Below are positions 25,641 through 35,609 of a stretch of DNA of 64,000 nt, one piece after another; the stretch's first letter is position 1, and each line of letters opens with the position of its first letter. A model generated the notes under the pieces. It saw nothing but the letters and a program-made list of their open reading frames with translations, made no database searches and was not told where the DNA came from. Made by a program: the position numbers and the translations under genes. This DNA comes from Cymodocea nodosa (Eukaryota; Streptophyta; Magnoliopsida; Alismatales; Cymodoceaceae), in the NCBI GenBank assembly GCA_036874045.1, contig JAZBRI010000011.1, forward strand, positions 12,902,501 through 12,966,500, given 5' to 3'.

Positions 25641-27188
25641 TCAACTTTTTGTCAAGCCAAGATTGGGACTCGAGTTTGCTCCAGCTTCTTGGATGTAATT
25701 GTTTGGCATGGCCTCCATTAAGGGAAATGAATCCTCAGGGGCTTCAAATGCTTCTCGTGGGAATTCATGGAAACCCCCAAAGTTGCAGCAATCAAAGTTC
25801 ATAGATGAAAATAAAGATGGATCATCATCAATGCCCTTAACATCTAGAAAATCAATATCTCCAGGGCTGCTACAACCGACATCAAATCCAAGACCTCCAG
25901 CATTGGTCGCCAGGTTCTCATTCTGAAATTGAGTTGCTGTTACAGAAGCTTTACTTTCATCCAGGGGAAGGGCTGGAGTATGACCTTGAAATAGAGCAAC
26001 ATGTCCAAATAACTTGTCCTTCCTCGAGAAAGTTGTTCCACAAGAGCAAAGCCATTTGTCGCGTCCACAGTGTTTCTCATGAGTTTTCAAATCAGCCATC
26101 ACTGAGAACTTCTTGCTGTTGCACCGGCTACAAGTATAGCTCTTGTCACAATGGCTTCTCTTGTAGTGGTTCTTCACACATAAGATGGTCTTTAATGGTT
26201 GAAACTTCTTGTGTTCCTTATTCCTCTTGCATCCAACAAATGGGCAAGAATACCTCTTTATCAGCACCGGCTCAGAGTTTGCTTCCTTGCTGGGCTTGGC
26301 AAGTGCAGCTGGGGTCTTATACTCATCCCCATGACCCCTCATATGCATTCGTAGGTTAGCATCTCTTTTAAATCCCTTCCCACAGATCAGACAGAAGTGG
26401 GTATGGGGAGCCAGAATTTCTTCCTTCTCCAGCTGCAGAACTTCATAGGAACCAGGAGGGAGATTTTCACATTCAACACCATCCTCACAGTCCTTGACAT
26501 CATGCTCTTCAGCAGGAATTGGTTCGACTGCTTCAAAAACAGTGCCGTTTGGCATGCCAGGATGGTCCTCTTTCTTTGAAGGTTTGATTCTTTCAGCAGG
26601 CAAAGCTTCATTTTGCTGCAAATTATTGGTGTTCAACCCTAGGCCACCAGAAGAACCAATGATGCTTTCCAGCTGTCCAGCTAAATGATTAGTTGTTAAC
26701 AAGTTGTTCTTCATGGATGGGAGCAAAGAACCGGCAGTTGAGATTAATTGAATTATGATACAAGTAAGGTCAGCAGTTACTAGCTGCTGTTGGGCTGCAA
26801 GTTCATTTGGTGCAACGGAGAACCCATCCTCTTGCTTGGTGATTGAGCAGACTATATCTTGAACTTGATGAATTTTCTGTTCAAGGAAGGAAAGGTTGCT
26901 CAACATCTTCCTTGGGTCCCAATCAGGACAACCGTTGTTACCAACAATAGTCGTATCCATTTGATTCCCGTTCTTCACAACTTGGTTCATTGGCTGGGAG
27001 AGGAGAGAGGGTGAGTCCATAGATGTGGCAAACCCTGGGAAAGTTTGAACAGCATCAGCTCCAAAAGATAGGTTTTCTAAATCAAACTGATTAAATGATA
27101 GGTCTGGATCAAGATTCTCAGTTCGCTTTTCTGGAGGATCGGTTGATTTGCTCGTGGCTTCAGAAATCCTTCTCTTTCTTGCATCCAT
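25641..27188 (-). CDS. STOP1: STOP1/ART1-type C2H2 zinc-finger transcription factor
   Basis: One intronless coding exon gives 515 residues, near the length of Arabidopsis STOP1 (about 499). STOP1-type factors are nuclear and switch on genes for tolerance to low pH and aluminium, such as malate or citrate exporters. The N-terminal half is low complexity with FNQFDLENLSFG and a conserved helical block. The zinc-finger region starts near residue 263: CLICGKGFKRDANLRMHMRGH, then the family-specific CPFVGCKRNKEHKKFQPLKT with KNHYKRSHC, CSRCNSKKFSVMADLKTHEKH, and CSCGTTFSRKDKLFGHVALF. The C-terminal tail is acidic. The start MDARKRR is chosen because the next upstream Met lies beyond a splice acceptor (TTTCTGCAG) in the 5' UTR. 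The paralogue class (STOP1 or STOP2) is not settled. Confidence 0.94.
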   Translation of the reverse strand: MDARKRRISEATSKSTDPPEKRTENLDPDLSFNQFDLENLSFGADAVQTFPGFATSMDSPSLLSQPMNQVVKNGNQMDTTIVGNNGCPDWDPRKMLSNLSFLEQKIHQVQDIVCSITKQEDGFSVAPNELAAQQQLVTADLTCIIIQLISTAGSLLPSMKNNLLTTNHLAGQLESIIGSSGGLGLNTNNLQQNEALPAERIKPSKKEDHPGMPNGTVFEAVEPIPAEEHDVKDCEDGVECENLPPGSYEVLQLEKEEILAPHTHFCLICGKGFKRDANLRMHMRGHGDEYKTPAALAKPSKEANSEPVLIKRYSCPFVGCKRNKEHKKFQPLKTILCVKNHYKRSHCDKSYTCSRCNSKKFSVMADLKTHEKHCGRDKWLCSCGTTFSRKDKLFGHVALFQGHTPALPLDESKASVTATQFQNENLATNAGGLGFDVGCSSPGDIDFLDVKGIDDDPSLFSSMNFDCCNFGGFHEFPREAFEAPEDSFPLMEAMPNNYIQEAGANSSPNLGLTKS

Positions 27189-27269
27189 TTCTCTCAGGAT
27201 CTGCAGAAAGTATATGATCATTCACATACTCAAGTGTCCTAATTTTCAAGCACCAAGAATGGTAGAAAT

Positions 27270-27408
27270 ATTCTCCATACTGAGATAGTAAAATTACATT
27301 TCAGATGAGCACATAGATGTTACCTTTTTCTGTTCATGAATAACAAAATTAATCTCAATATCCGAGAAAGTAAAATTACATTTCAGTGGGCACATAGATA
27401 GTACCTTT
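27270..27408. repeat. Imperfect direct duplication in the STOP1 leader
   Basis: Two copies of about 58 bases, 27270-27327 and 27350-27408, are offset by about 81. Both contain 'gtaaaattacatttcag' and then 'cacatagat'. On the gene's strand each copy carries a potential 5' splice site (AAAAG|GTAACA and CAAAG|GTACTA). Confidence 0.8.
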
Positions 27409-28006
27409 GCCGTTCAGCTCTTGGAGAAAAATGACCACCACAGCATCTCATCATATGTCATTCAATCACAGGGCCTGCATATGCATAGAAGGGGGGGAAA
27501 AAACTTCGATTAGGTATTACAACTTTACGAGAATAACTCTCACCGACTTGCGCAGAATAGGAAACTAAGAGCGTTTTAGACTGCCCAAGAAATCACCACG
27601 AAATAAATCACAATTATGATATCAGTACAAGTAAAAACTTCTTTCCAAACCCATTTCGACCCAAAAATCCCGATCCCCAAGACCAGCGCAGCAACCAAAG
27701 ATTATTACATCAAAAATGAACTAAGCAACAAGCGCTCTCCCGAAAAATCTGTCCTTACCTGGAAAATCATAGAAAAAGCAATACAAAATACCCCACTGCC
27801 ACAAGAAACACATCATCTGCCCAAAAAAACAAAAATCCCATAACCTCAATATGGATGAATCTCAAAGTTCCAGAACAAATCGAAGATGAATCCTAAAAGA
27901 CTGCACACACATAACAAAGGGAGGAAGAAGAAGAAGGATGATGGCATACATGTGAAGAAGAACCAAACAAACAGCAGCAGAGAGAAATACAAGGAGAACA
28001 ATCAAA

Positions 28007-28029
28007 AGAAGAAGAAGAAGAAGAAGAAC
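28007..28029. repeat. (AAG)n microsatellite in STOP1 leader
   Basis: About eight AAG units on the plus strand, read as CTT repeats in the STOP1-like transcript. Pyrimidine-rich CTT tracts are frequent in plant 5' UTRs. Confidence 0.85.
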
Positions 28030-28459
28030 ATCAAACCTGAGCGTTTGACCTCAGTTGATGAAGATGGGAAACTGCACTAGACAACCACAGTCCTATTATT
28101 TTATCTGACAAAGAAGGTGAAAAATGAATAGAAGAAGAATAGGGAGAGCCCTTCTTCTCACCGGAAGGAGCAACCACTACCCTCCTCATCTTGTTGTTTG
28201 GGATGACAGGAAAAGTGGAAGGAGACCGGTACCTTCCCCCTTCTCACATCACCCCTTCCCTCCTTTGTTTTGACTCGTCTCCCTTCCACACCATTCAATG
28301 CGGACGGGGCTTGATTGGGGTGGGGTGTTCTGCTGCACACGAGGAGCATCTTGTGAAACGGTGCTGGCCAATAATATTGCACGCTTATGTCAACCACACC
28401 CTATCGATCACACGTCAGCTCATGCGTCATAACACTTTTTTCAACCTGAACTACAGTTA

Positions 28460-30082
28460 AAACTACTATATTTATATATGTTTATCTTAGAATTTAAATA
28501 TATTGATTTAAATTTTAATAAAAAATTATATATAAAATAAATGTTTACATAGTTACTTATTTCATATGTAACTTTATAGCGTCTAAATTCTACGATAGAT
28601 ATTTTTTAACAAGTACTTACAGTAATATTATATTATTATTAAATTTTAATTAATATAAAAATTATTATTAGAAAAAATTATATTTCTTATTAAAATTTAA
28701 ATTCTAATAAAGGTAAGGATTACCAAGCGACGCTGTCGTGGAAAATGGCTGTGCATGCTGGTGATTCGGTGGCGACTCTTTTTGGGAAAGTGTTAGGCGA
28801 AATTTGAAGACGTGGAAAACAACGTCTCGTCTTCCCAAGGCATGGGCCCCACAATATCATATTTTTTTTTTTCCTATAATGATCATAATATTTTTTCTTT
28901 TCTTTTCTTTTCTTTTCTTTTCTTTTTTTTTGGTTTGGAGGGAGGGGAGGGATGAGAATTTATCTTTTGTTTTGTATTTATTAATTACATTATTACAATT
29001 AAATTTTTACTATTGGATTTTTAAAATTTAATTTGAAAAGTTACATTCAAATTACTAAATATGAATATAAATGATAATGTGGATTCTTTGTATAATTTTA
29101 GAGTTAATCTGTATTTCATCACTTGGTATTATAATTTGATTGTATCACATTAATGGTACGATCAAGACCTAAGGATAATGATAGGTTTTTTCTAAGTTTT
29201 CATTAAAAGAGTACGAAGACCGTTGTCGTGATTTACTAAACTATTGATCAGTACAATAATCATTATATATTTTTGTGATTGAATACGGAGAACTTAGGAA
29301 ATCTTCTTGTTTTTTGCGAGTTAAGGACAATCAATCGTTTCTACGGTATTAATTATAGATCTCTTTAGTGTTTGAAAAATGAACAATACAACAATCATTA
29401 TGTTTTTTTTGATAACGATAATAATTTTTACATCCAACTAAATTCAAACTCTAACAAGAAGTTTAAATTTTTTTTGACGATTCCAACGGTATTCATCACA
29501 TCTCGATCTAAAAGGACTGGCACTTTATACCTGTGTAAGTGTCAAAAATTTTAAATCTTGATTATGAATCCAAATACATGGATAATAAAATTTAAAAACA
29601 AAATTTTCATCTACCAGAAAATATTTATTCTTCATAATAATACGTACGTACATGTATATTCATATTTATATTTATATTTCTGTGGTGTGTGTATGGCTCC
29701 ACTGCCACCAATCTTTCGACGGTTACATAATCAAATGAAAGAATTGCCACGTATATAGTGTGAGTTTAAGAGTCGATAGATGATGATAAGTGTACGTGTG
29801 TGTCTTCATATAAATATATATAGAGATAGAGAGAGAGATATATAATAGATTCACGACCAGACACCAAACGATTGACGTCACTCTTTGCTTACCACCAGGA
29901 GATGGATTTGCAAAGTACCATGAAAAAATTCTGAAGAAATGGATCCTCACATTGTGAAAAATATTTATATTTTTCCAAAATTCCTCTTGAGGTGCCAGTG
30001 CGTCACCAGCGCTGTTTCCATCGCCATCCTTACGCGTAAACCTTTTTCTTTTTCACTAACCAAATCCTCTTCCCTGATCCCC

Positions 30083-30085
<3 letters not shown>
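28460..30085. other. AT-rich divergent intergenic region between STOP1-like and C2H2 genes
   Basis: This holds no gene I can support. The part 28460-28720 is almost only A and T with many short inverted motifs and may be a decayed MITE. A GC-richer patch near 28720-28850 may belong to the STOP1-like promoter. Short open frames here are low complexity. Confidence 0.5.
28893..28931. repeat. (TTTTC)n microsatellite
   Basis: About seven TTTTC units followed by a T run, in intergenic DNA. Confidence 0.85.
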
Positions 30086-30147
<62 letters not shown>

Positions 30148-30166
30148 TGTGTGTGTGTGTGTGTGT
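30086..30166. repeat. Compound microsatellite (AT)n(GA)n(GT)n
   Basis: About 28 bases of alternating AT, then about 30 of GA, then about 20 of GT. It ends about ten bases before the heat-shock element. Such tracts vary in length between individuals and can affect promoter structure. Confidence 0.95.
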
Positions 30167-30176
30167 TGAAGATGGG

Positions 30177-30194
30177 TTCTAGAAGCTTCTAGAA
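30177..30194. promoter_or_regulatory. Perfect four-unit heat-shock element
   Basis: The 18 bases TTCTAGAAGCTTCTAGAA give four alternating nTTCn/nGAAn units at exact 5-base spacing, the ideal binding site for heat-shock factor trimers. A TATA-like 'aatatatatat' follows at about 30210-30220. The nearest start codon downstream is that of the C2H2 gene at 30780. Confidence 0.75.
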
Positions 30195-30249
30195 GGTTGG
30201 GACCTGAAGAATATATATATGGTTCGGCCTTGTTCTTTTTCTACCGAGG

Positions 30250-30255
30250 CACGTG
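30250..30255. promoter_or_regulatory. G-box (CACGTG)
   Basis: The palindrome CACGTG sits in 'gcacgtgggtgtgg', which also matches an ABRE core. It is about 55 bases after the heat-shock element and about 525 bases before the C2H2 start codon. bZIP or bHLH binding is inferred only from the motif. Confidence 0.5.
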
Positions 30256-30779
30256 GGTGTGGTCCGAGGGAGAACTGAACGACGGAATGCATCGGATCCG
30301 TCGGGTCATGCATGCCGACCCGTCCGATCGACCACCCACGGTTGAAACGTGCGGAAGTCATAATCACATTTTACCAGTATATATATATATATGTTAACTT
30401 CGATCAACGGAAATCTTTAACAAATAAAAAAATAGTATGAATCTCCATAAACCGCAAAAAATGAAACTTTTTAAAATGAATGCATTGAATGGACAGAATA
30501 TAATGCTTACTTCAATTTCTCAAAGAAATTTACTACAATAACTCTTGTGTTTCTCCAAATGATAAACCCTAAAACTGAGTTTGGTTGAAATTATGGACAT
30601 CCGAGTGAACGAAAGAAAAGGATTGAATGAAAAGGAAGAGGTGATTTTATTTTATCTTGTAAAGTAGTGGTGAATTCATTTTCTGATGACGAAAAGGCAT
30701 TGGGTGCTAAATTGCCGGTGGAAAGGCGTGTTTTTTATGATAAAAAGGCTATCTTTACCACAGCTCTGGAGGAAGAAGA

Positions 30780-33700
30780 ATGACGGTGGCGGTAAAGCAG
30801 GGGAAGGCCCTCAACTTCTCTGATTTGATCCTTCTCTTCCTCCTCCTCTTCTTCTACGTCGCTGTATCTTCTGGGGTATGCATACCGTCCCATCTCCGAA
30901 ATTACCATCTTCTTTTTCCTTCGATTCCTCTAGATTTCACGCCCTACCGATCAACTGGTTTCGTTTCTGCTCGCAAAGTTTGCATCTTTTTCGGTTGTTT
31001 CATTTTTGTATATGATATGGAAGTCGTCAAGGACTAGTGAAACGGTCGAATTCGATTGTGATGTGGGATGCAAGGTGGAAATGATTTTGCACTGTCTGCG
31101 TCCTAGGGTTTGTAGAGTTGATGATATTGTCATAATTTTTTATGGTGCGATTGTATCTGATAGATTGGGATTATCTGATAGATTAACAATTTTGACTTCT
31201 TTGTTACGGATTTGGGAGTCTATTGGGTGACAGCTATTTGCCTTCCGGAAGAAAGTCCAAGGAATTTCTTTCTTAAGCTCAGTTAGGAGTTTGTGGTAGT
31301 TAATTTATACTTCTTCAGTGATACGTGGTATTCTTGTTCCTAACGTTGATTCTGTTCCCTCTCTTATATGCTCCAGGAAAATGTGGAATCTGCAGCAATG
31401 AGGTAACCTTAGTTCTTGCTTAGTTATTTCTGTTAACAGTTGTTTTTTTTTTTTTATGTTAGTAGTGTTTTCACTAGGGTTTGAACTCAAGAATTCTTTC
31501 CTCACAATGGAGTAACAAACCAATTGCATTATCCTACTGTTGGTATTCCCTTACAGTTGCTAGAAAAAATGCTTGTGTTTAATCAGCTAGCTTATGTTAC
31601 ACCTTAATCATGGAAATTTGTCTACTCTAACATGTTATTTTTCATGAAATTTTAACACTCAATACACCATCCGATATGATTTTTAGTCATGATAAAAGGC
31701 AACCACCTTCATTCTTTGAATTAGTTCAGAGAACCACTCTGAGGTTATGATGATCCGATCTTTGAGTGTTTGTCTTGTAGCTATTGTTCTATTACATTAA
31801 ATGTTTCTAATATGATTTGGATTTATTGCTATTAAGAACCATTAACCAGGTAGTTGACCATAGCAATGAGGTGCATTGTTCTAGAGAAAGGAGTAGGGCA
31901 GCCTGGAAAATTATTGAAGAGGTAGAAACAAAAAAAATTAAACCTAGCATTTTGAATTAGATAATTTTTGGTTACTTTATTGTTTCTCTGTAACTATATG
32001 ACTGACCAGATATCTTTGCTTGTCAGTATTTGATGCCCTTTGTGGAACAAGAGCAGTATAAGCTTTCAACAAAATGTAAACTTCATCCCAATAATGATAT
32101 GTTCAGAGAGCAGGAGCAACATAAAGTAGATGTGGATATAAATGAGTGGAAGTGTGGATTCTGTAAGAAATCCTTTCGTCAGGAGAAGTTTCTAGATAAG
32201 CATTTTGATAACAGACATTATAATCTGCTAAACAATGTATGTTTATCATCCTTTTAATGGGTCCTGTATATTTCTACTTTGCTTTTTTGCTTATTTACTC
32301 AAGCATGTATTAGAAAGAATATCAAATTTCTGTGACATCCTTGTAAGATCATGTCATGTAAAAACTTCTTGGATAGTTTAACGATGGTGAAGTTTCCATG
32401 ATTTATCACGTAAAAGCCACTCCATGGATGATTCAACTGTTAGATTCATCTGTCAATTTTTCTTGCATGCCATGGTGGTTATTGAAACTTTGATATTATG
32501 CAGTTTTATCAAATTATTACCGTGTATTCCTTCTTGTTAGAAAGGTTTTTGTTCATTCTTTGCCAAGCAATATCTTGATATTTGTTGGATACTTTATTTG
32601 TTGATGCCTTTGTGTTCTATCAAGTGATTAGCATTGTAAGCAAAGATTATGTAGCCTTGACCATTTTGATTATTGTCTCATATTCAAAGGTGTTCTTGTT
32701 AATTAATTAATCTTGGAGACTTTAATTCAGACAAAAGGGCGATGCTTAGCTGATCTTTGTGGTGCATTACATTGCGATGAAGTAATTGAACCCAAGAAAC
32801 CCAAAACAAGATGTAATCCTGCAGCTGCTGCAAGAAATCACCACCTTTGTGAGGTTTTCTTTTGACTTGTACCTTTAATTGAGTAATTATTATACTCTGC
32901 TTAGCTTATATGGAGGTCTATACATTAATGGTATGTTGAAAAGGTTTTGGCATGTTGTTCTTTGGTACATTCCAGAACATCTTTTAATAGTTATTATGCA
33001 TTCTTTATGTTCGTTTTCAAATCATCTACGAATTCATGTAAAGATCTTTGCCGCTTTTAATAAATCATAGTACTTTATTTGAATGTAGAGTCTTGCTGAC
33101 AGCTGCTTTGCCATCAGTCAAGGGCATTCTGCAAGTCGTCTCCATGGTGCGTACTTTTTGTTTATCCTTCCGGAATTTGCCTTCATTTATGACATATCAT
33201 TCAGTACAAAATAAATGCACAGACATAAATTTCTAATTATTTTGCAGACCTTTTCTTGCGCCAGTTTTGTGATGCTCATAGTTGCACTGGTGGCCAAAAA
33301 CCTTTCTCCAAAGGGGGCAAAGTAAATTTTTTTTCATTCACTTTCGTTTTGGAATCTGCCATATGATTTTGCCATGTCTTCACCTTGATCTTGTTTTCTT
33401 GTGTTTCCTTTGGTTTCCCTGATCTTTGCCTTGTACCTTATTTGATTTTTTTTACCTTCTAAGCTTGTTTTCCTTTATATTCCACTTCTTTTGTTACATG
33501 TCTCGAACACTCAGGGAAATTTTCAAGATGAATAAAAACTCAAGTATGACTTCAAACTGCTGTGAAAGGAAAAGCTAAAGCCTTTAGATGTTTTGTCCTA
33601 CCTTTATGATGATATAAGGCCGCTGACCACAATTACAGAATTAGAAGCATTAGATTATGTTCGATGGCATGTTATAATGTGTCAACATCCTGACATGAAG

Positions 33701-34309
33701 TGTACTGACGTAAGTTCCATGACTTACTGTTTGCTGTACAATTGTGCAGAAGGAGACGAATGTTTTTTACCTTGCAATTTGCATACTGACGGTGTTGCTG
33801 TTGCCCTTGTTCTATGTAATTGTCTACTTGCAAAAAAGGTATATCATCATTCTTTCTGGTTACCGATAGAAGTTACGCTTTGGATTGTTTTTCGTAGAGG
33901 TGTGTTTAGGAAATTTTTTTTTGAAAGTGTTTCGATATCCTTTTATAAAGATATATATACAAGGAAAGGTAGAAATAACCGTATAGATTTTAGGATTAAA
34001 TGATTATAAATAAATATATGGTAAAAAAATTTCTTGAATTGAATAAATATCGGTTCTTGATGTAAACGTCATAAAATTGATTAATTTCTATTAAATTTCA
34101 ACCATTTATTTAAGTAGATTATATATTGTAGATTAACTAATTATATAAATTAGATTTTAGTTTTCTAAAGACACTTTTAGATAGGAACTATTTTTTCTAT
34201 AGTGACTTTGAATCATGCTGGATTATCATGTGTGTGCAGTGAGATGAAGAAATGTGCCTTGGATTTGAAGCGCATATCTAAGATCAGCCGCAAGCCGAAG
34301 CCCTCTTGA
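30780..34309 (+). CDS. Membrane-anchored C2H2-like, cysteine-rich protein of unknown function
   Basis: Nine exons in phase (30780-30875, 31377-31402, 31864-31921, 32027-32236, 32731-32853, 33089-33146, 33248-33321, 33750-33838, 34240-34309) encode 267 residues. The N terminus has a hydrophobic run (LILLFLLLFFYVAVSSG), a likely signal peptide. Then come CSRERSRAAWKIIEEY and one classic finger, CGFCKKSFRQEKFLDKHFDNRH (C-x2-C-x12-H-x4-H, split here only for naming). A conserved Cys/His-rich part follows (CLADLCGALHC, NPAAAARNHHLCE, LRQFCDAHSCTGG). A second span (VFYLAICILTVLLLPLFYVI) precedes a short basic tail. I recognise it as a conserved plant protein annotated only as C2H2-like; no function is known to me. 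If the signal peptide works, the finger faces the ER lumen or outside. The 26-base second exon is unusually small. The exon 3 acceptor was chosen by phase. Confidence 0.87.
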
Positions 34310-34347
34310 TTTGTAATATTCTCATTCTCACGCATTACTTGCATCAA

Positions 34348-34353
34348 AATAAA
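34348..34353 (+). other. Likely poly(A) signal of the C2H2 gene
   Basis: AATAAA lies 39 bases after the stop codon. It is a plausible near-upstream element for 3' end formation. Confidence 0.45.
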
Positions 34354-35609
34354 TTTTAGATTTATTTCAAATACGGATTTTGTTTAATACACGCAATATT
34401 CCAGTTACGAAACCTTTTGCCGCAGATGCAATTGGCCACAAGACCGACGGTCAAGATGGCCGGAACCGGAGATGACCTTGAGAAATATTACACCAAACGT
34501 CAAAAGTGAAGCCAAGATTGTCCCTCGACACTTGGAAATTGGTGTTATATAACAGTTCGAGCCCGCATGTGGGATGCCTTTTTTTTGGCAGTTTCAGTTT
34601 CTCGGGCTCTTCCTGAAAATTTGATTCTGCTGTTTTAACATGTGTATGACAAATACTCCTGTGGTGATGTAAAATGCATACAACCAAAACTCGTGACTCT
34701 TGGCATTTTGGTAACAAAAGCTGCTTCGTCGCCTCTGCTATCGGGAAAGCATTCCAGCTGTTGCCACCATTGTCAACGTATTTAATTAAGACTTCCTTCT
34801 CTCAAAGAATTTAGAAAATAGCAGAAGATCAACTATGTCATCCCACTGCTATCAAAACAAAAACATCTGCGATGATCGTTAACGATGCCCTCAATTTCTT
34901 TCGACTCAGATTTGGTTGTTCCTTGATTTCTCTGCACGCTAGTCCAATGTCCTTGATGTATACGTATCGAATGGCTAGCTGGCTGACTAGAGCTCTAACA
35001 TAACCCTGCGTATGGATTACCATACATATATAGATAAGGAAACATGTTAACTCCCCTGCGATGGCTGGCTTTTACGATGGTGATTCCCTTGAGTCTCTTC
35101 CAGCGTACGGTAACTGCCCCAAATGATTGCAGGAAATATTTGATCCATGGAAGTAAAGAGTACGTACCGTAACCTCATTCATTTCGGAGGAAGGCTTCTA
35201 TCAATTTGAGAGGCTTCAATACTTGCTAGAATTGATCTGCATCCTCTCATCTGACTTAAACTGCCTTCTCCTCCGAAGGGGGGATCCCAAGGATACAACC
35301 ATCTGTATGCTTTAATTTGAGACGGTATTGAAGCGAAGAAGGTACTTTTTTCCTCAAGTTCTATAAAAGCTCATCAATTGTGTACATCCATAAACGTATG
35401 CTAAGGCAGGGAGTAAGTCCCGATATTGAAGTCTACAGTGCTCCCTGACCCATTATTCACATCAAACAGCTCTATGTTTTATCAACGGGATGACCTTGGC
35501 AAATGAAGGAACCCACCACTCAGATGGACGCAAAGAGCCAAACCAAAGGTAAGTGCATTCACAAGTGAATGAAGCCAAAATCATGTTGAGAAGGTCAAAA
35601 AAATTGCTG
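34354..35609. other. Convergent intergenic stretch between C2H2 gene and KDTA
   Basis: This contains the 3' flanks of two genes that point at each other. The composition is more balanced than in the large intergenic gaps. A few open frames of 60-90 codons on the minus strand resemble nothing known. I support no gene. Confidence 0.5.

Larger units (their letters stand above)
27189..28160 (-). other. Probable spliced 5' leader of the STOP1-like gene
   Basis: An acceptor CTGCAG lies 16 bases before the ATG. Farther upstream on this strand are a candidate exon at about 27475-27405 (acceptor GCATATGCAG, donor AAAG|GTACT) and a candidate donor CTCAG|GTTTGATG near 28037. This suggests two 5' UTR introns, but exact ends need transcript data. 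Confidence 0.45.

Noticed and set aside
27189-27221. Upstream Met of the STOP1-like frame
   Set aside because: It lies in a polypyrimidine-acceptor sequence (TTTCTGCAG) of a 5' UTR intron; family proteins start at the MDARKRR position.
25641-27221. CRISPR array, operon or bacterial-type features anywhere in the window
   Set aside because: No spaced identical repeats, no Shine-Dalgarno-led gene chains; all genes are plant nuclear genes with spliceosomal introns. KDTA is of bacterial type by ancestry but is split by ten introns.
33593-34003. 136-codon open frame on the plus strand in the C2H2 gene
   Set aside because: It spans an intron, exon 8 in another frame, and the next intron. The real exon 33750-33838 is used in a different frame and joins its neighbours in phase.
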